5,424 nt of DNA. Source: Ignavibacteriales bacterium. GTDB lineage: Bacteria; Bacteroidota; Ignavibacteria; UBA10030; SZUA-254. Where the stretch lies: contig JACQYX010000097.1 in assembly GCA_016207985.1 (NCBI GenBank), positions 1-5,424 on the forward strand, written 5' to 3'. Below are positions 1-5,182 of the stretch, piece after piece. Below the pieces are notes generated by a model. It did not search any database. It saw only the letters and a program-made list of their open reading frames with translations, and had not been told where the DNA came from. The number at the start of each line of letters is the position of its first letter. Position 1 is the first letter of the stretch. The position numbers and the translations under genes were made by a program.

Positions 1-2
1 CA

Positions 3-71
3 AACAACGATACCGTCAGCACAGAGGATTATCACGCTTTCATCGCCTTAATTATTTTCATTGGTATTTAG
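3..71 (+). CDS. Possible C-terminal tail of an upstream membrane protein (partial)
   Basis: Frame 3 is open from the window edge for 22 codons and ends with TAG at 69-71. The last ten residues (FIALIIFIGI) are strongly hydrophobic and follow a polar stretch, NNDTVSTEDY, as in the last membrane segment of a small membrane protein. No family can be named from so short a piece. Reading past the TAG gives LYVCTK and then runs into the palindromic repeat at 118. The other two forward frames stop at 51 and about 89 and look less protein-like. This could simply be non-coding sequence; the call rests only on hydrophobicity and an open frame at the window edge. Confidence 0.25.
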   Translation, partial: NNDTVSTEDYHAFIALIIFIGI

Positions 72-117
72 CTTTATGTCTGCACTAAAACAGCAACACT
101 ATTTGAGCATTATACCC

Positions 118-176
118 ATTCTGAACGAAGTGAAGAATCTGGAGTAAAATTGAGACTCTTCGCTTGCGCTCAGAGT
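118..176. repeat. Imperfect palindrome, dispersed intergenic repeat type
   Basis: The left arm, about 118-139, and the right arm, about 154-176, are near reverse complements, sharing TCTGA.CG and AAG.GAAGA blocks with a few wobbles or mismatches and one bulge. The loop is about 140-153. An RNA copy would form a long hairpin. Arms of the form 'TTCTGA.CG.AG.GAAGAAT' are familiar to me from intergenic repeats of many environmental bacterial genomes, but copy number cannot be tested here. A 14-base part, TCTGGAGTAAAATT (138-151), recurs exactly at 5043-5056. No transposase or terminal direct repeat is visible. Confidence 0.65.
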
Positions 177-336
177 GACAATTAGACTTTTCACACAGTC
201 TGTCTGTTGGGGGTGGCATGTTTGAAGGTAACCTTCTTCACCGATGATGCTTGCCTTCGGGCTGAGCCAACTTTTGCACTTTCTATCTTCATTTTGTAAA
301 TTATCCCATTCTTATTCTCACACAAAAGGAATTTCA
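177..336 (+). other. Non-coding leader upstream of the kinase gene
   Basis: No credible gene is seen here on either strand. Two small structures are visible: a 6-bp inverted repeat, GAAGGT-A-ACCTTC, at 224-236, and a GCC-TTCG-GGC hairpin at 253-262 with a cUUCGg tetraloop. They could belong to a 5' leader of the kinase transcript or to an intergenic repeat. I cannot match them to a known riboswitch class, and no consensus promoter is clear. Only the ribosome binding site just before the kinase start is well supported. Confidence 0.35.
324..330 (+). promoter_or_regulatory. Ribosome binding site that fixes the kinase start
   Basis: AAAAGGA lies six bases before the ATG at 337. Two in-frame upstream ATGs, at 244 and 247, have no Shine-Dalgarno and would add 31 residues unlike the family's N-terminus, so 337 is preferred. 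Confidence 0.7.
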
Positions 337-1251
337 ATGAGTCTCCTCGTCGTAGGTTCACTCGCAATCGATACAATCGAAACACCGTTCGGTAAAGTTG
401 AAAATGTCTTGGGCGGATCGGCAACTTACATCTCCATAGCCGCAAGCTATTTTGTTACTCCTGTCCGACTCGTTGGTGTGGTCGGCGGTGATTTCAAGAA
501 AGAGTACATCAAGTTTTTAGAAGATCGTGAGATCGATCTCGAAGGATTGCAAATAATCCAGGATGGTAAAACATTCCGCTGGGGCGGGCGATATCATTAC
601 GACCTCAACGTCCGTGATACTCTCTTTACCGATCTCAATGTGTTTCAGCATTTCAATCCGGTTATACCGGCATCGTTTAAGAAAACAACGTATGTTTGCC
701 TCGGCAACATCGATCCGATTCTACAGCGTAACGTGCTTGAACAAATCGAGAAGCCCCGACTCGTAGTCGGCGACACGATGAACTTCTGGATTACCGGCAA
801 GAACTCGGAGCTGAAGAAAACATTAAAGCTATTGGATGTAATCATCCTCAACGAAGCGGAAGCACGTGAGCTAACGAACGAGCCGAATCTTATCCGTGCA
901 GGTAAAGCGATCATGGAGTTAGGTCCCCGTATCGTAGTCATCAAGAAGGGCGAGCATGGTGCACTCTTGATCACGGCGAACACGATATTTTCTGCACCTG
1001 CCTATCCGCTCGAAAACATATACGATCCTACCGGTGCCGGCGATAGCTTCGCAGGTGGATTCATCGGCTGGATTGCGAAGACAGACGATATATCGGACGA
1101 TAATTTAAAACGTGCAGTGGTTCACGGAAGCACACTCGCCTCGTTTTGCGTTGAGAGGTTCAGCTTGGATCGATTCAAAGATCTGACGTATTTTGAGATA
1201 CTCGATCGCTTCCGTGAATTCAGAGAAATTTCTAAATTTGATGAGGGATAG
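337..1251 (+). CDS. PfkB/ribokinase-family sugar or nucleoside kinase
   Basis: This is a 304-residue cytosolic kinase of the PfkB (ribokinase) superfamily, which moves a phosphate from ATP to a hydroxymethyl group of a sugar or nucleoside. The N-terminal beta strand (MSLLVVGSLAID) is followed by the substrate-side Gly-Gly motif at residues 26-29 (GGSA). The anion-hole and nucleotide signature DPTGAGDSF lies at 230-238, with D236 as the expected catalytic base. DTMN (146-149), NEAEA (172-176) and KKGE (203-206) are usual core positions. The length is normal. The start at 337 begins exactly at the family's first strand and has AAAAGGA six bases upstream. Substrate specificity cannot be read from the sequence. 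The next gene is mtnA, which makes a ribose-1-phosphate-like or nucleoside substrate plausible (inference). It ends in TAG; the readthrough frame only runs into the palindrome, so this stop looks genuine. Confidence 0.9.
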   Translation: MSLLVVGSLAIDTIETPFGKVENVLGGSATYISIAASYFVTPVRLVGVVGGDFKKEYIKFLEDREIDLEGLQIIQDGKTFRWGGRYHYDLNVRDTLFTDLNVFQHFNPVIPASFKKTTYVCLGNIDPILQRNVLEQIEKPRLVVGDTMNFWITGKNSELKKTLKLLDVIILNEAEARELTNEPNLIRAGKAIMELGPRIVVIKKGEHGALLITANTIFSAPAYPLENIYDPTGAGDSFAGGFIGWIAKTDDISDDNLKRAVVHGSTLASFCVERFSLDRFKDLTYFEILDRFREFREISKFDEG

Positions 1252-1329
1252 AAAATCCTTGCTTCATTAAATTTTGTAACTGATGTAACGCAACATGAGC
1301 GATCAACAGTGCCGTTACTATGTCTTCGC

Positions 1330-1394
1330 GAACTCATCCCCTTATCCCCCTTCTCTAATTTTAGAGAAGGGGGAATTTAAAGGGGGTTGAGTTC
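1330..1394. repeat. Long palindromic intergenic repeat (REP/MITE-like)
   Basis: The core is a perfect 13-bp inverted repeat, CCCCCTTCTCTAA (1346-1358) and its complement (1361-1373), separated by two bases. Outside it the symmetry resumes: GAACTCA at 1330-1336 is matched by TGAGTTC at 1388-1394, and CCCC runs on the left face GGGGG on the right. The whole is a 65-base imperfect palindrome. This C-run/TTCTC/GAGAA/G-run arrangement resembles non-autonomous palindromic repeats scattered between genes in many environmental bacteria (recollection, not searched). It lacks a following T-run, so it is not a standard intrinsic terminator, although the hairpin could slow polymerase or protect a 3' end. 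Confidence 0.75.
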
Positions 1395-1403
1395 AAAAAG
1401 ATC

Positions 1404-1433
1404 GTGACAAATGGCTATTATAAAAAACATATT
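1404..1433 (+). promoter_or_regulatory. Possible sigma70-type promoter for mtnA
   Basis: GTGACA (1404-1409, five of six matches to TTGACA) and CATATT (1428-1433, four of six matches to TATAAT) are separated by 18 bases. They lie just after the palindrome and about 50 bases before the mtnA start. The -10 element is weak, so this is a modest call. Confidence 0.3.
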
Positions 1434-1474
1434 AGAACTGCGTAACATCGATTAGTACGACTTAGCAGGATTTC

Positions 1475-1480
1475 AGGAGT
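1475..1480 (+). promoter_or_regulatory. Ribosome binding site of mtnA
   Basis: AGGAGT sits three to four bases before the ATG at 1484. It is a strong Shine-Dalgarno at slightly short spacing and it fixes the start. Confidence 0.75.
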
Positions 1481-1483
1481 AAT

Positions 1484-2506
1484 ATGATAAAAGCAATTGA
1501 ATGGTGTGGTGATAGTATTCGATTCATAGATCAGACGAAACTTCCGACTGAAGAAGTTTATCTGAAGACCTGCGACTACACTGTAATAGCGGATGCGATT
1601 CGGAAGCTGAAGATTCGGGGCGCTCCGCTTATCGGTATTGCCGCAGCATACGGAGCGGCACTTGCGGCTGTACATTTCCGCGAGGGGAATTTGAATTCCT
1701 TTTCCCAACAAATCCTCAGAGCAATTGATGAGCTTGGCTCAACACGTCCGACTGCTGTGAATTTATTCTGGGCGTTAGAGAGAATGAAAAAGGTTTTACA
1801 TAATGGAACCGACATCGAGCAAACAAGAAAATCTATCATCGACGAGGCGATTCGCATCCATAAAGAAGATGAAGAGATGTGTCGCAGAATAGGTGAAAAC
1901 GGAGCTAAGCTAATTCCTCAAACGGCTGCGATATTGACTCATTGTAACACAGGTGCTTTAGCAACCGGCGGAGAAGGCACCGCCCAAAGTGTAATCACTA
2001 CGGCACATCGACAAGGCAAATCGATTAAGGTCTATGCCGATGAGACACGCCCGCTTCTACAGGGTGCACGCCTTACAACATGGGAGCTTATGAAACACGG
2101 CATGGATGTTACACTGATTACCGATAACATGGCGGCATTTCTGATGCAGCAAAAGAAAATCGATATCGCTATCACGGGAGCCGATCGGATTGCTGCCAAC
2201 GGAGATGTCGCAAATAAAATCGGTACCTATAATCTCGCCTTGATTGCAAAACATCATGGTGTGCCGTTTTACGTAGCTGCCCCAACTTCAACAATCGATC
2301 CGTCAATTCCTTCTGGAGATAAAATACCGATTGAGGAGCGGCACAAGGAGGAAGTAACACAAGGTTTCGGAAAACGTACAGCACCCGAAGGTGTAAATGT
2401 CTATTCTCCAGCATTCGATGTAACCCCGTTCAATTTAATTTCTGCAATCATAACCGATCAAGATGTGTATAAACCTCCGTTTAATTTTTCCAAGTTGAAG
2501 AAATAG
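1484..2506 (+). CDS. mtnA: S-methyl-5-thioribose-1-phosphate isomerase
   Basis: A 340-residue member of the MtnA branch of the eIF2B alpha/beta/delta-like family, close to the usual length. It isomerises 5-methylthioribose-1-phosphate to methylthioribulose-1-phosphate in the methionine salvage pathway (cytosol). RGAP (45-48), TRP (87-89), the catalytic-cysteine motif HCNTGALATGGEG with C154, ADETRPLLQGARLT (185-198), DNMAA (214-218) and GADRIAANGDVANKIGT with catalytic D234 are all present. C154 and D234 sit six residues before Cys160 and Asp240 of the Bacillus subtilis enzyme, and R45 and R88 keep the same offset. The C-terminal FDVTP...PPF block is complete, so the TAG stop is in the right place. 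The related ribose-1,5-bisphosphate isomerases of archaea are an alternative within this fold, but the motif set favours MtnA. recO starts at the base after the stop. No other methionine-salvage gene is in the window. Confidence 0.95.
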   Translation: MIKAIEWCGDSIRFIDQTKLPTEEVYLKTCDYTVIADAIRKLKIRGAPLIGIAAAYGAALAAVHFREGNLNSFSQQILRAIDELGSTRPTAVNLFWALERMKKVLHNGTDIEQTRKSIIDEAIRIHKEDEEMCRRIGENGAKLIPQTAAILTHCNTGALATGGEGTAQSVITTAHRQGKSIKVYADETRPLLQGARLTTWELMKHGMDVTLITDNMAAFLMQQKKIDIAITGADRIAANGDVANKIGTYNLALIAKHHGVPFYVAAPTSTIDPSIPSGDKIPIEERHKEEVTQGFGKRTAPEGVNVYSPAFDVTPFNLISAIITDQDVYKPPFNFSKLKK

Positions 2507-3085
2507 ATGAGTACGATTGTTAAAACGGAGGCGGTTGTGTTGCGGTCGATTGATTTCAAAGAGACGAGCAAGATCGTAACATTTTACACCCGTCAGTTTG
2601 GTAAAATCGCCGGGATGGTCAAGGGAGCTCGCAGACCTAAGAGTAGATTCGGCACATCCCTCAATCCGATGTCTTACGTATCACTCATAATCTACAAGAA
2701 GGAAGGAAGAGAAATTCAAATAGTCTCTCAATGCGACTTGATCAAGCCGTTCCGACATCTTTCAGAAGACATTGAGAAAATGGCTGTCGGGATGGCGATG
2801 ATTGAATTGGTAAACATTGTAACTCCCGAACATGCAGAAAATGCTCAGTTGTTTTTACTGCTCGTGAATTCACTAAGCTCACTTAACCATGCAGTAAAGA
2901 ATCCATCCAACTTATTGTTCTACTTTGAAATTCACCTTGCGAGGGTATTAGGATTTCAGCCGGTGCTCGATCATTGTGTTACATGTAAGAAAGAATTGAA
3001 AAAGATAAACGATGATGCAACATATCGATTCGATATTGCAAAGGGTGGTTTAGCTTGCAAGCGATGCTCTACAGCTCCGGGTTAG
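2507..3085 (+). CDS. recO: DNA repair protein RecO, ended early by an in-frame TAG
   Basis: RecO helps load RecA onto SSB-coated single-stranded DNA with RecR (RecFOR recombination and gap repair). The N-terminal OB-fold region (about 1-80) has the family pattern of VLRSIDFKETSKIVTFYT followed by G.I.GMVKGARRPKSRFG. A helical part follows, and then a four-cysteine zinc site: C157, C160, C184 and C187. The frame stops at TAG after residue 192, well short of the usual 240-260 residues. The next 68 codons in the same frame encode a typical RecO C-terminus, so the full gene would be 261 codons ending at 3292. The start ATG directly abuts the mtnA TAG with no good Shine-Dalgarno of its own, so translation is probably coupled to mtnA. 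This may be a pseudogene, a sequencing error or a readthrough gene. The family assignment is firm; the functional state is not. Confidence 0.9.
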   Translation: MSTIVKTEAVVLRSIDFKETSKIVTFYTRQFGKIAGMVKGARRPKSRFGTSLNPMSYVSLIIYKKEGREIQIVSQCDLIKPFRHLSEDIEKMAVGMAMIELVNIVTPEHAENAQLFLLLVNSLSSLNHAVKNPSNLLFYFEIHLARVLGFQPVLDHCVTCKKELKKINDDATYRFDIAKGGLACKRCSTAPG

Positions 3086-3292
3086 AGAAGCTCACTGCCT
3101 GCAGATGTGTTGAAAATCCTCCAACAAATCATTTCATCTAATCAGATAGATAGTATCTTTGATTTAAACATCAATGATGAGTCGAAAAAGATTTTGGGAA
3201 GTTTCATTTGGACGTATCTCCAATATCATGTACATGGATTACGTGCACTGAAATCGCATTCAGTTTTCTCGAAGATGTTCAATATGATTTAA
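3086..3292 (+). pseudogene. recO: C-terminal part of recO beyond the in-frame TAG
   Basis: These 68 codons follow the TAG at 3083-3085 without any frame change and end at TAA (3290-3292). The stretch LPADVLKILQQIIS, the later YLQYHVHGLRALKS and the terminal SVFSKM follow the helical C-terminal pattern of RecO ('L..LL', 'YL.YHL...LKS..F'). On its own it would need a GTG at 3107 with no clear ribosome binding site, so an independent small protein is unlikely. The most economical reading is one recO gene, 2507-3292, carrying a nonsense codon. There is no sign of decay beyond it: no frameshift and no other stop. Confidence 0.8.
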
Positions 3293-3312
3293 AAAATTTA
3301 ATTGGTAAATTT

Positions 3313-3342
3313 GTAACAAAACAGGTATGTTAAAAGTATAAT
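3313..3342 (+). promoter_or_regulatory. Likely promoter of the Do/HtrA protease gene
   Basis: A perfect TATAAT lies at 3337-3342. GTAACA (3313-3318), 18 bases upstream, is a four-of-six match to TTGACA. The predicted start of transcription is near 3349, giving a short leader of about 28 bases before the ATG at 3377. The recO-protease gap has no intrinsic terminator, so some readthrough transcription from upstream is also likely. Confidence 0.5.
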
Positions 3343-3376
3343 CGGATAGTTTAGTATTAAAAGGATAAATGAAAAT

Positions 3377-4876
3377 ATGTCGAAAAAATCAATTCTTGCA
3401 GCATTATTTCTAATATTCATCGGGATTATCTTTGGGATGGTGCTCGTCTCAAACTTCCAGTTCGGTGTGTTGCCCGGCTTTGCCGGTGAACAGGACGTTG
3501 CGTTAGGTGCACAATCGCAAGTGAACAATCCCGATTATAAATCGTTGAGTAAAGCATTCATCGATGTGAATAAAGCTGTATCGCCAACAGTAGTTTCGAT
3601 CACTGTTACCACAAAAGTAAAATCGAAATCGAGAGACCTCCGAGATTTCTTCCACTTCTTCGGACCTGAGAGTCAGATACCTGAGTCGATGCCGCAGATA
3701 GATGGTGGTTCTGGATTTGTAATCAGTGGCGATGGCTATATCATGACTAACAATCATGTTGTTGCTGACGCAGAAAAAATCGATGTTACATTCGGCGATG
3801 GTCGGAAGATGAAAGGAAAAGTAATCGGTACCGATCCTACAACCGATCTCGCTATAATTAAAGTTGATGGAAAAGATTTAGCTACTGCGGCGTTAGGTAA
3901 TTCAGACGAGCTTGAAATCGGTGAGATGGTTATGGCGATAGGCAATCCTCTTGGCTTACAGGGAACGGTCACAGCCGGTATCGTTAGTGCGATAGGGAGA
4001 GATATCGGAATATTACGGCAAGCCGGAAATTATCGCATAGAAAATTTCATCCAGACAGATGCGGCAATCAATCCCGGAAACAGCGGTGGTCCGTTGGTGA
4101 ATCTAAAAGGAGAAGTGGTTGGAATTAATTCAGCTATCGCTACAACTAATGAGCGGTATCAAGGTTATGGATTTGCGATCCCGATAAATCTTGCAAAAGC
4201 TGTCGCTGAGGATATAATTAAAATAGGTCATGTCCGCCGTGCATACGTTGGTATCGGTATGAATCCGCTTACCGAAACAATGGCGAAAGCACTCGGTCTT
4301 GAAAAAGCTGAAGGTGTGCTGATCCAGAAAGTTGATGAAGATGGTCCTGCTGAGAGCGCTGGTATTAAGGAAGGCGATGTTATTCTTTCTATCGATGGTA
4401 AAGACATTAAGGCACCGAACGAAGTGCAGACATTGGTTGCACGAAAACATCCGGGCGACGTTATAACGTTTAAAATCTTTAGAGACGGAAAAACTTTAGA
4501 GAAGAAGATTACTTTGAAACAGCGGAAAGACGATGCCGTAGCTGTAAAAGACAATACTCAAAAAGATTCGGGTGAAAAAGACGACAGTGAAGAAGTATCG
4601 ACGAAACCATTGACATTCGAAAACTTAGGGCTTACAGTTAGACGAATGACATCGGAGGAAAGAAAGAGCAGCAAAGTCGAGAAGGGAATCATCGTGAGCG
4701 AATCGAAACAATTTTCCGAAGCATTCAACAACGGTATTGGTACGGGTGATATTCTTTTAGAAGCAGATAAACAAGATTTGAATTCTCCTAAAGATTTGAA
4801 GAAGATAATCGATCGTCACAAACCTGGTGATGCAATCTTGTTCCGAATAAAGAAAAGTGAGGGGATAGGATTTTAG
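3377..4876 (+). CDS. htrA: Do/HtrA-family serine endoprotease with two PDZ domains
   Basis: A 499-residue periplasmic or envelope protease-chaperone that degrades misfolded proteins. Residues 5-26 form a hydrophobic signal or anchor helix; no clear signal peptidase I site is evident, so a membrane-tethered form is possible. The trypsin-like domain has the full triad: H127 (TNNHVV), D157 (TTDLA) and S236 (GNSGGP). GFAIP at 265-269 belongs to the substrate pocket region. PDZ1 spans about 288-382, a charged linker about 384-408, and PDZ2 about 410 to the end. AAAGGA lies 11 bases before the ATG; a closer ATG at 3369 is out of frame. The gene stops at TAG after GIGF, in the middle of what should be the last strand of PDZ2. 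The next codons give AVQIPKE and a TAA at 4898-4900, which matches the usual family ending. An intrinsic terminator follows. DegP, DegQ and HhoA cannot be distinguished here. Confidence 0.93.
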   Translation: MSKKSILAALFLIFIGIIFGMVLVSNFQFGVLPGFAGEQDVALGAQSQVNNPDYKSLSKAFIDVNKAVSPTVVSITVTTKVKSKSRDLRDFFHFFGPESQIPESMPQIDGGSGFVISGDGYIMTNNHVVADAEKIDVTFGDGRKMKGKVIGTDPTTDLAIIKVDGKDLATAALGNSDELEIGEMVMAIGNPLGLQGTVTAGIVSAIGRDIGILRQAGNYRIENFIQTDAAINPGNSGGPLVNLKGEVVGINSAIATTNERYQGYGFAIPINLAKAVAEDIIKIGHVRRAYVGIGMNPLTETMAKALGLEKAEGVLIQKVDEDGPAESAGIKEGDVILSIDGKDIKAPNEVQTLVARKHPGDVITFKIFRDGKTLEKKITLKQRKDDAVAVKDNTQKDSGEKDDSEEVSTKPLTFENLGLTVRRMTSEERKSSKVEKGIIVSESKQFSEAFNNGIGTGDILLEADKQDLNSPKDLKKIIDRHKPGDAILFRIKKSEGIGF

Positions 4877-4900
4877 GCGGTTCAGATTCCGAAAGAATAA
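4877..4900 (+). other. Apparent missing C-terminus of the protease after TAG
   Basis: In the protease frame the codons after the TAG at 4874-4876 read AVQIPKE and then TAA. Together with the preceding GIGF this gives F-x-AVQIP, the kind of hydrophobic last strand with which PDZ2 of Do proteases usually ends ('F.A..IP'). The stretch is only seven residues, so chance cannot be excluded, but its fit and its position just before the terminator argue that it was, or is, translated. Confidence 0.55.
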
Positions 4901-4924
4901 GTCCCACAAACTTAAGAATACTTC

Positions 4925-4953
4925 AAAGCCCTACCGAAAGGTGGGGCTTTTTT
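4925..4953 (+). terminator. Rho-independent terminator after the protease gene
   Basis: An 11-bp stem pairs AAAGCCCTACC (4925-4935) with GGTGGGGCTTT (4940-4950), with one G-U pair and a GAAA tetraloop, and is followed by a run of six T (4948-4953). The opposite strand has no T-run, so it acts for + strand transcripts. It begins 24 bases after the TAA at 4900. Confidence 0.95.
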
Positions 4954-5095
4954 ATATGTACGGCGGTGAGGTATCTACTTAAATAAAGCCAAATCCGGAC
5001 GCTGGAAACCTTCAATACTGATAGAATGCCTTAAAAATAGGGTCTGGAGTAAAATTCAAGATTAAGTACTTTGTAAGATTTTCTGAACCGATTTC
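4954..5095. other. Spacer between terminator and HNH promoter
   Basis: No gene or clear structure is seen here on either strand. The only notable item is TCTGGAGTAAAATT at 5043-5056, an exact copy of bases 138-151 in the first palindrome, possibly a fragment of the same repeat. Confidence 0.4.
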
Positions 5096-5124
5096 TTGAC
5101 AAATGCCTTATTTTCTGTTATATT
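5096..5124 (+). promoter_or_regulatory. Near-consensus sigma70 promoter of the HNH gene
   Basis: TTGACA (5096-5101, perfect) and TATATT (5119-5124, five of six) are separated by 17 bases. Transcription should start near 5131, leaving a leader of about 50 bases. Such an E. coli-like promoter differs from the TTTG/TAnnTTTG type of typical Bacteroidetes, which bears on the choice of host. Confidence 0.8.
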
Positions 5125-5163
5125 TTTAATCATTAGTTAACGGATTAATCATTTTAAAGCGAT

Positions 5164-5179
5164 ACACCTAAGGAGGTGT
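5164..5179 (+). promoter_or_regulatory. Hairpin enclosing the HNH Shine-Dalgarno
   Basis: ACACCT (5164-5169) and AGGTGT (5174-5179) are perfect complements around an AAGG loop. The AGGAGGT Shine-Dalgarno (5171-5177) is half in the loop and half in the stem, so folding would hide it. This could tune translation of the nuclease, or the match may be chance plus the CCT complementarity of any AGG motif. Confidence 0.55.
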
Positions 5180-5182
5180 TAG

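Larger units (their letters stand above)
1252..1483. other. Kinase-mtnA spacer
   Basis: This is a 232-base non-coding gap. It holds the palindromic repeat at 1330-1394 and, downstream, a possible mtnA promoter. The readthrough frame of the kinase is open to a TAA at 1378-1380 but crosses the repeat and does not look like protein. There is no T-rich intrinsic terminator for the kinase gene, so cotranscription with mtnA cannot be excluded. Confidence 0.5.

Noticed and set aside
274..302. Promoter for the kinase (TTGCAC, 17 bases, TAAATT)
   Set aside because: The -35 element matches at only three of six positions, so the pair is too weak to call.
244..336. Longer kinase start at ATG 244 or 247
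   Set aside because: There is no Shine-Dalgarno, and the extra 31 residues do not fit the family, which begins directly at the first beta strand encoded from 337.
191..445. Minus-strand open frame of 84 codons across the kinase leader and start
   Set aside because: It overlaps the start of a confident gene, has an arginine-rich, low-quality composition and no ribosome binding site; it appears to be an antisense shadow.
1346..1373. Intrinsic terminator after the kinase gene
   Set aside because: The stem is strong, but the bases after it (AATTTAAAGGG) lack a T-run; it fits a repeat better.
1252..1380. TAG readthrough extension of the kinase (42 codons to TAA)
   Set aside because: The frame is open but crosses the palindromic repeat and shows no protein-like pattern; the family normally ends near the TAG.
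3107..3292. Independent small protein starting at GTG 3107
   Set aside because: It is in frame with recO, matches the RecO C-terminus and has no good ribosome binding site.
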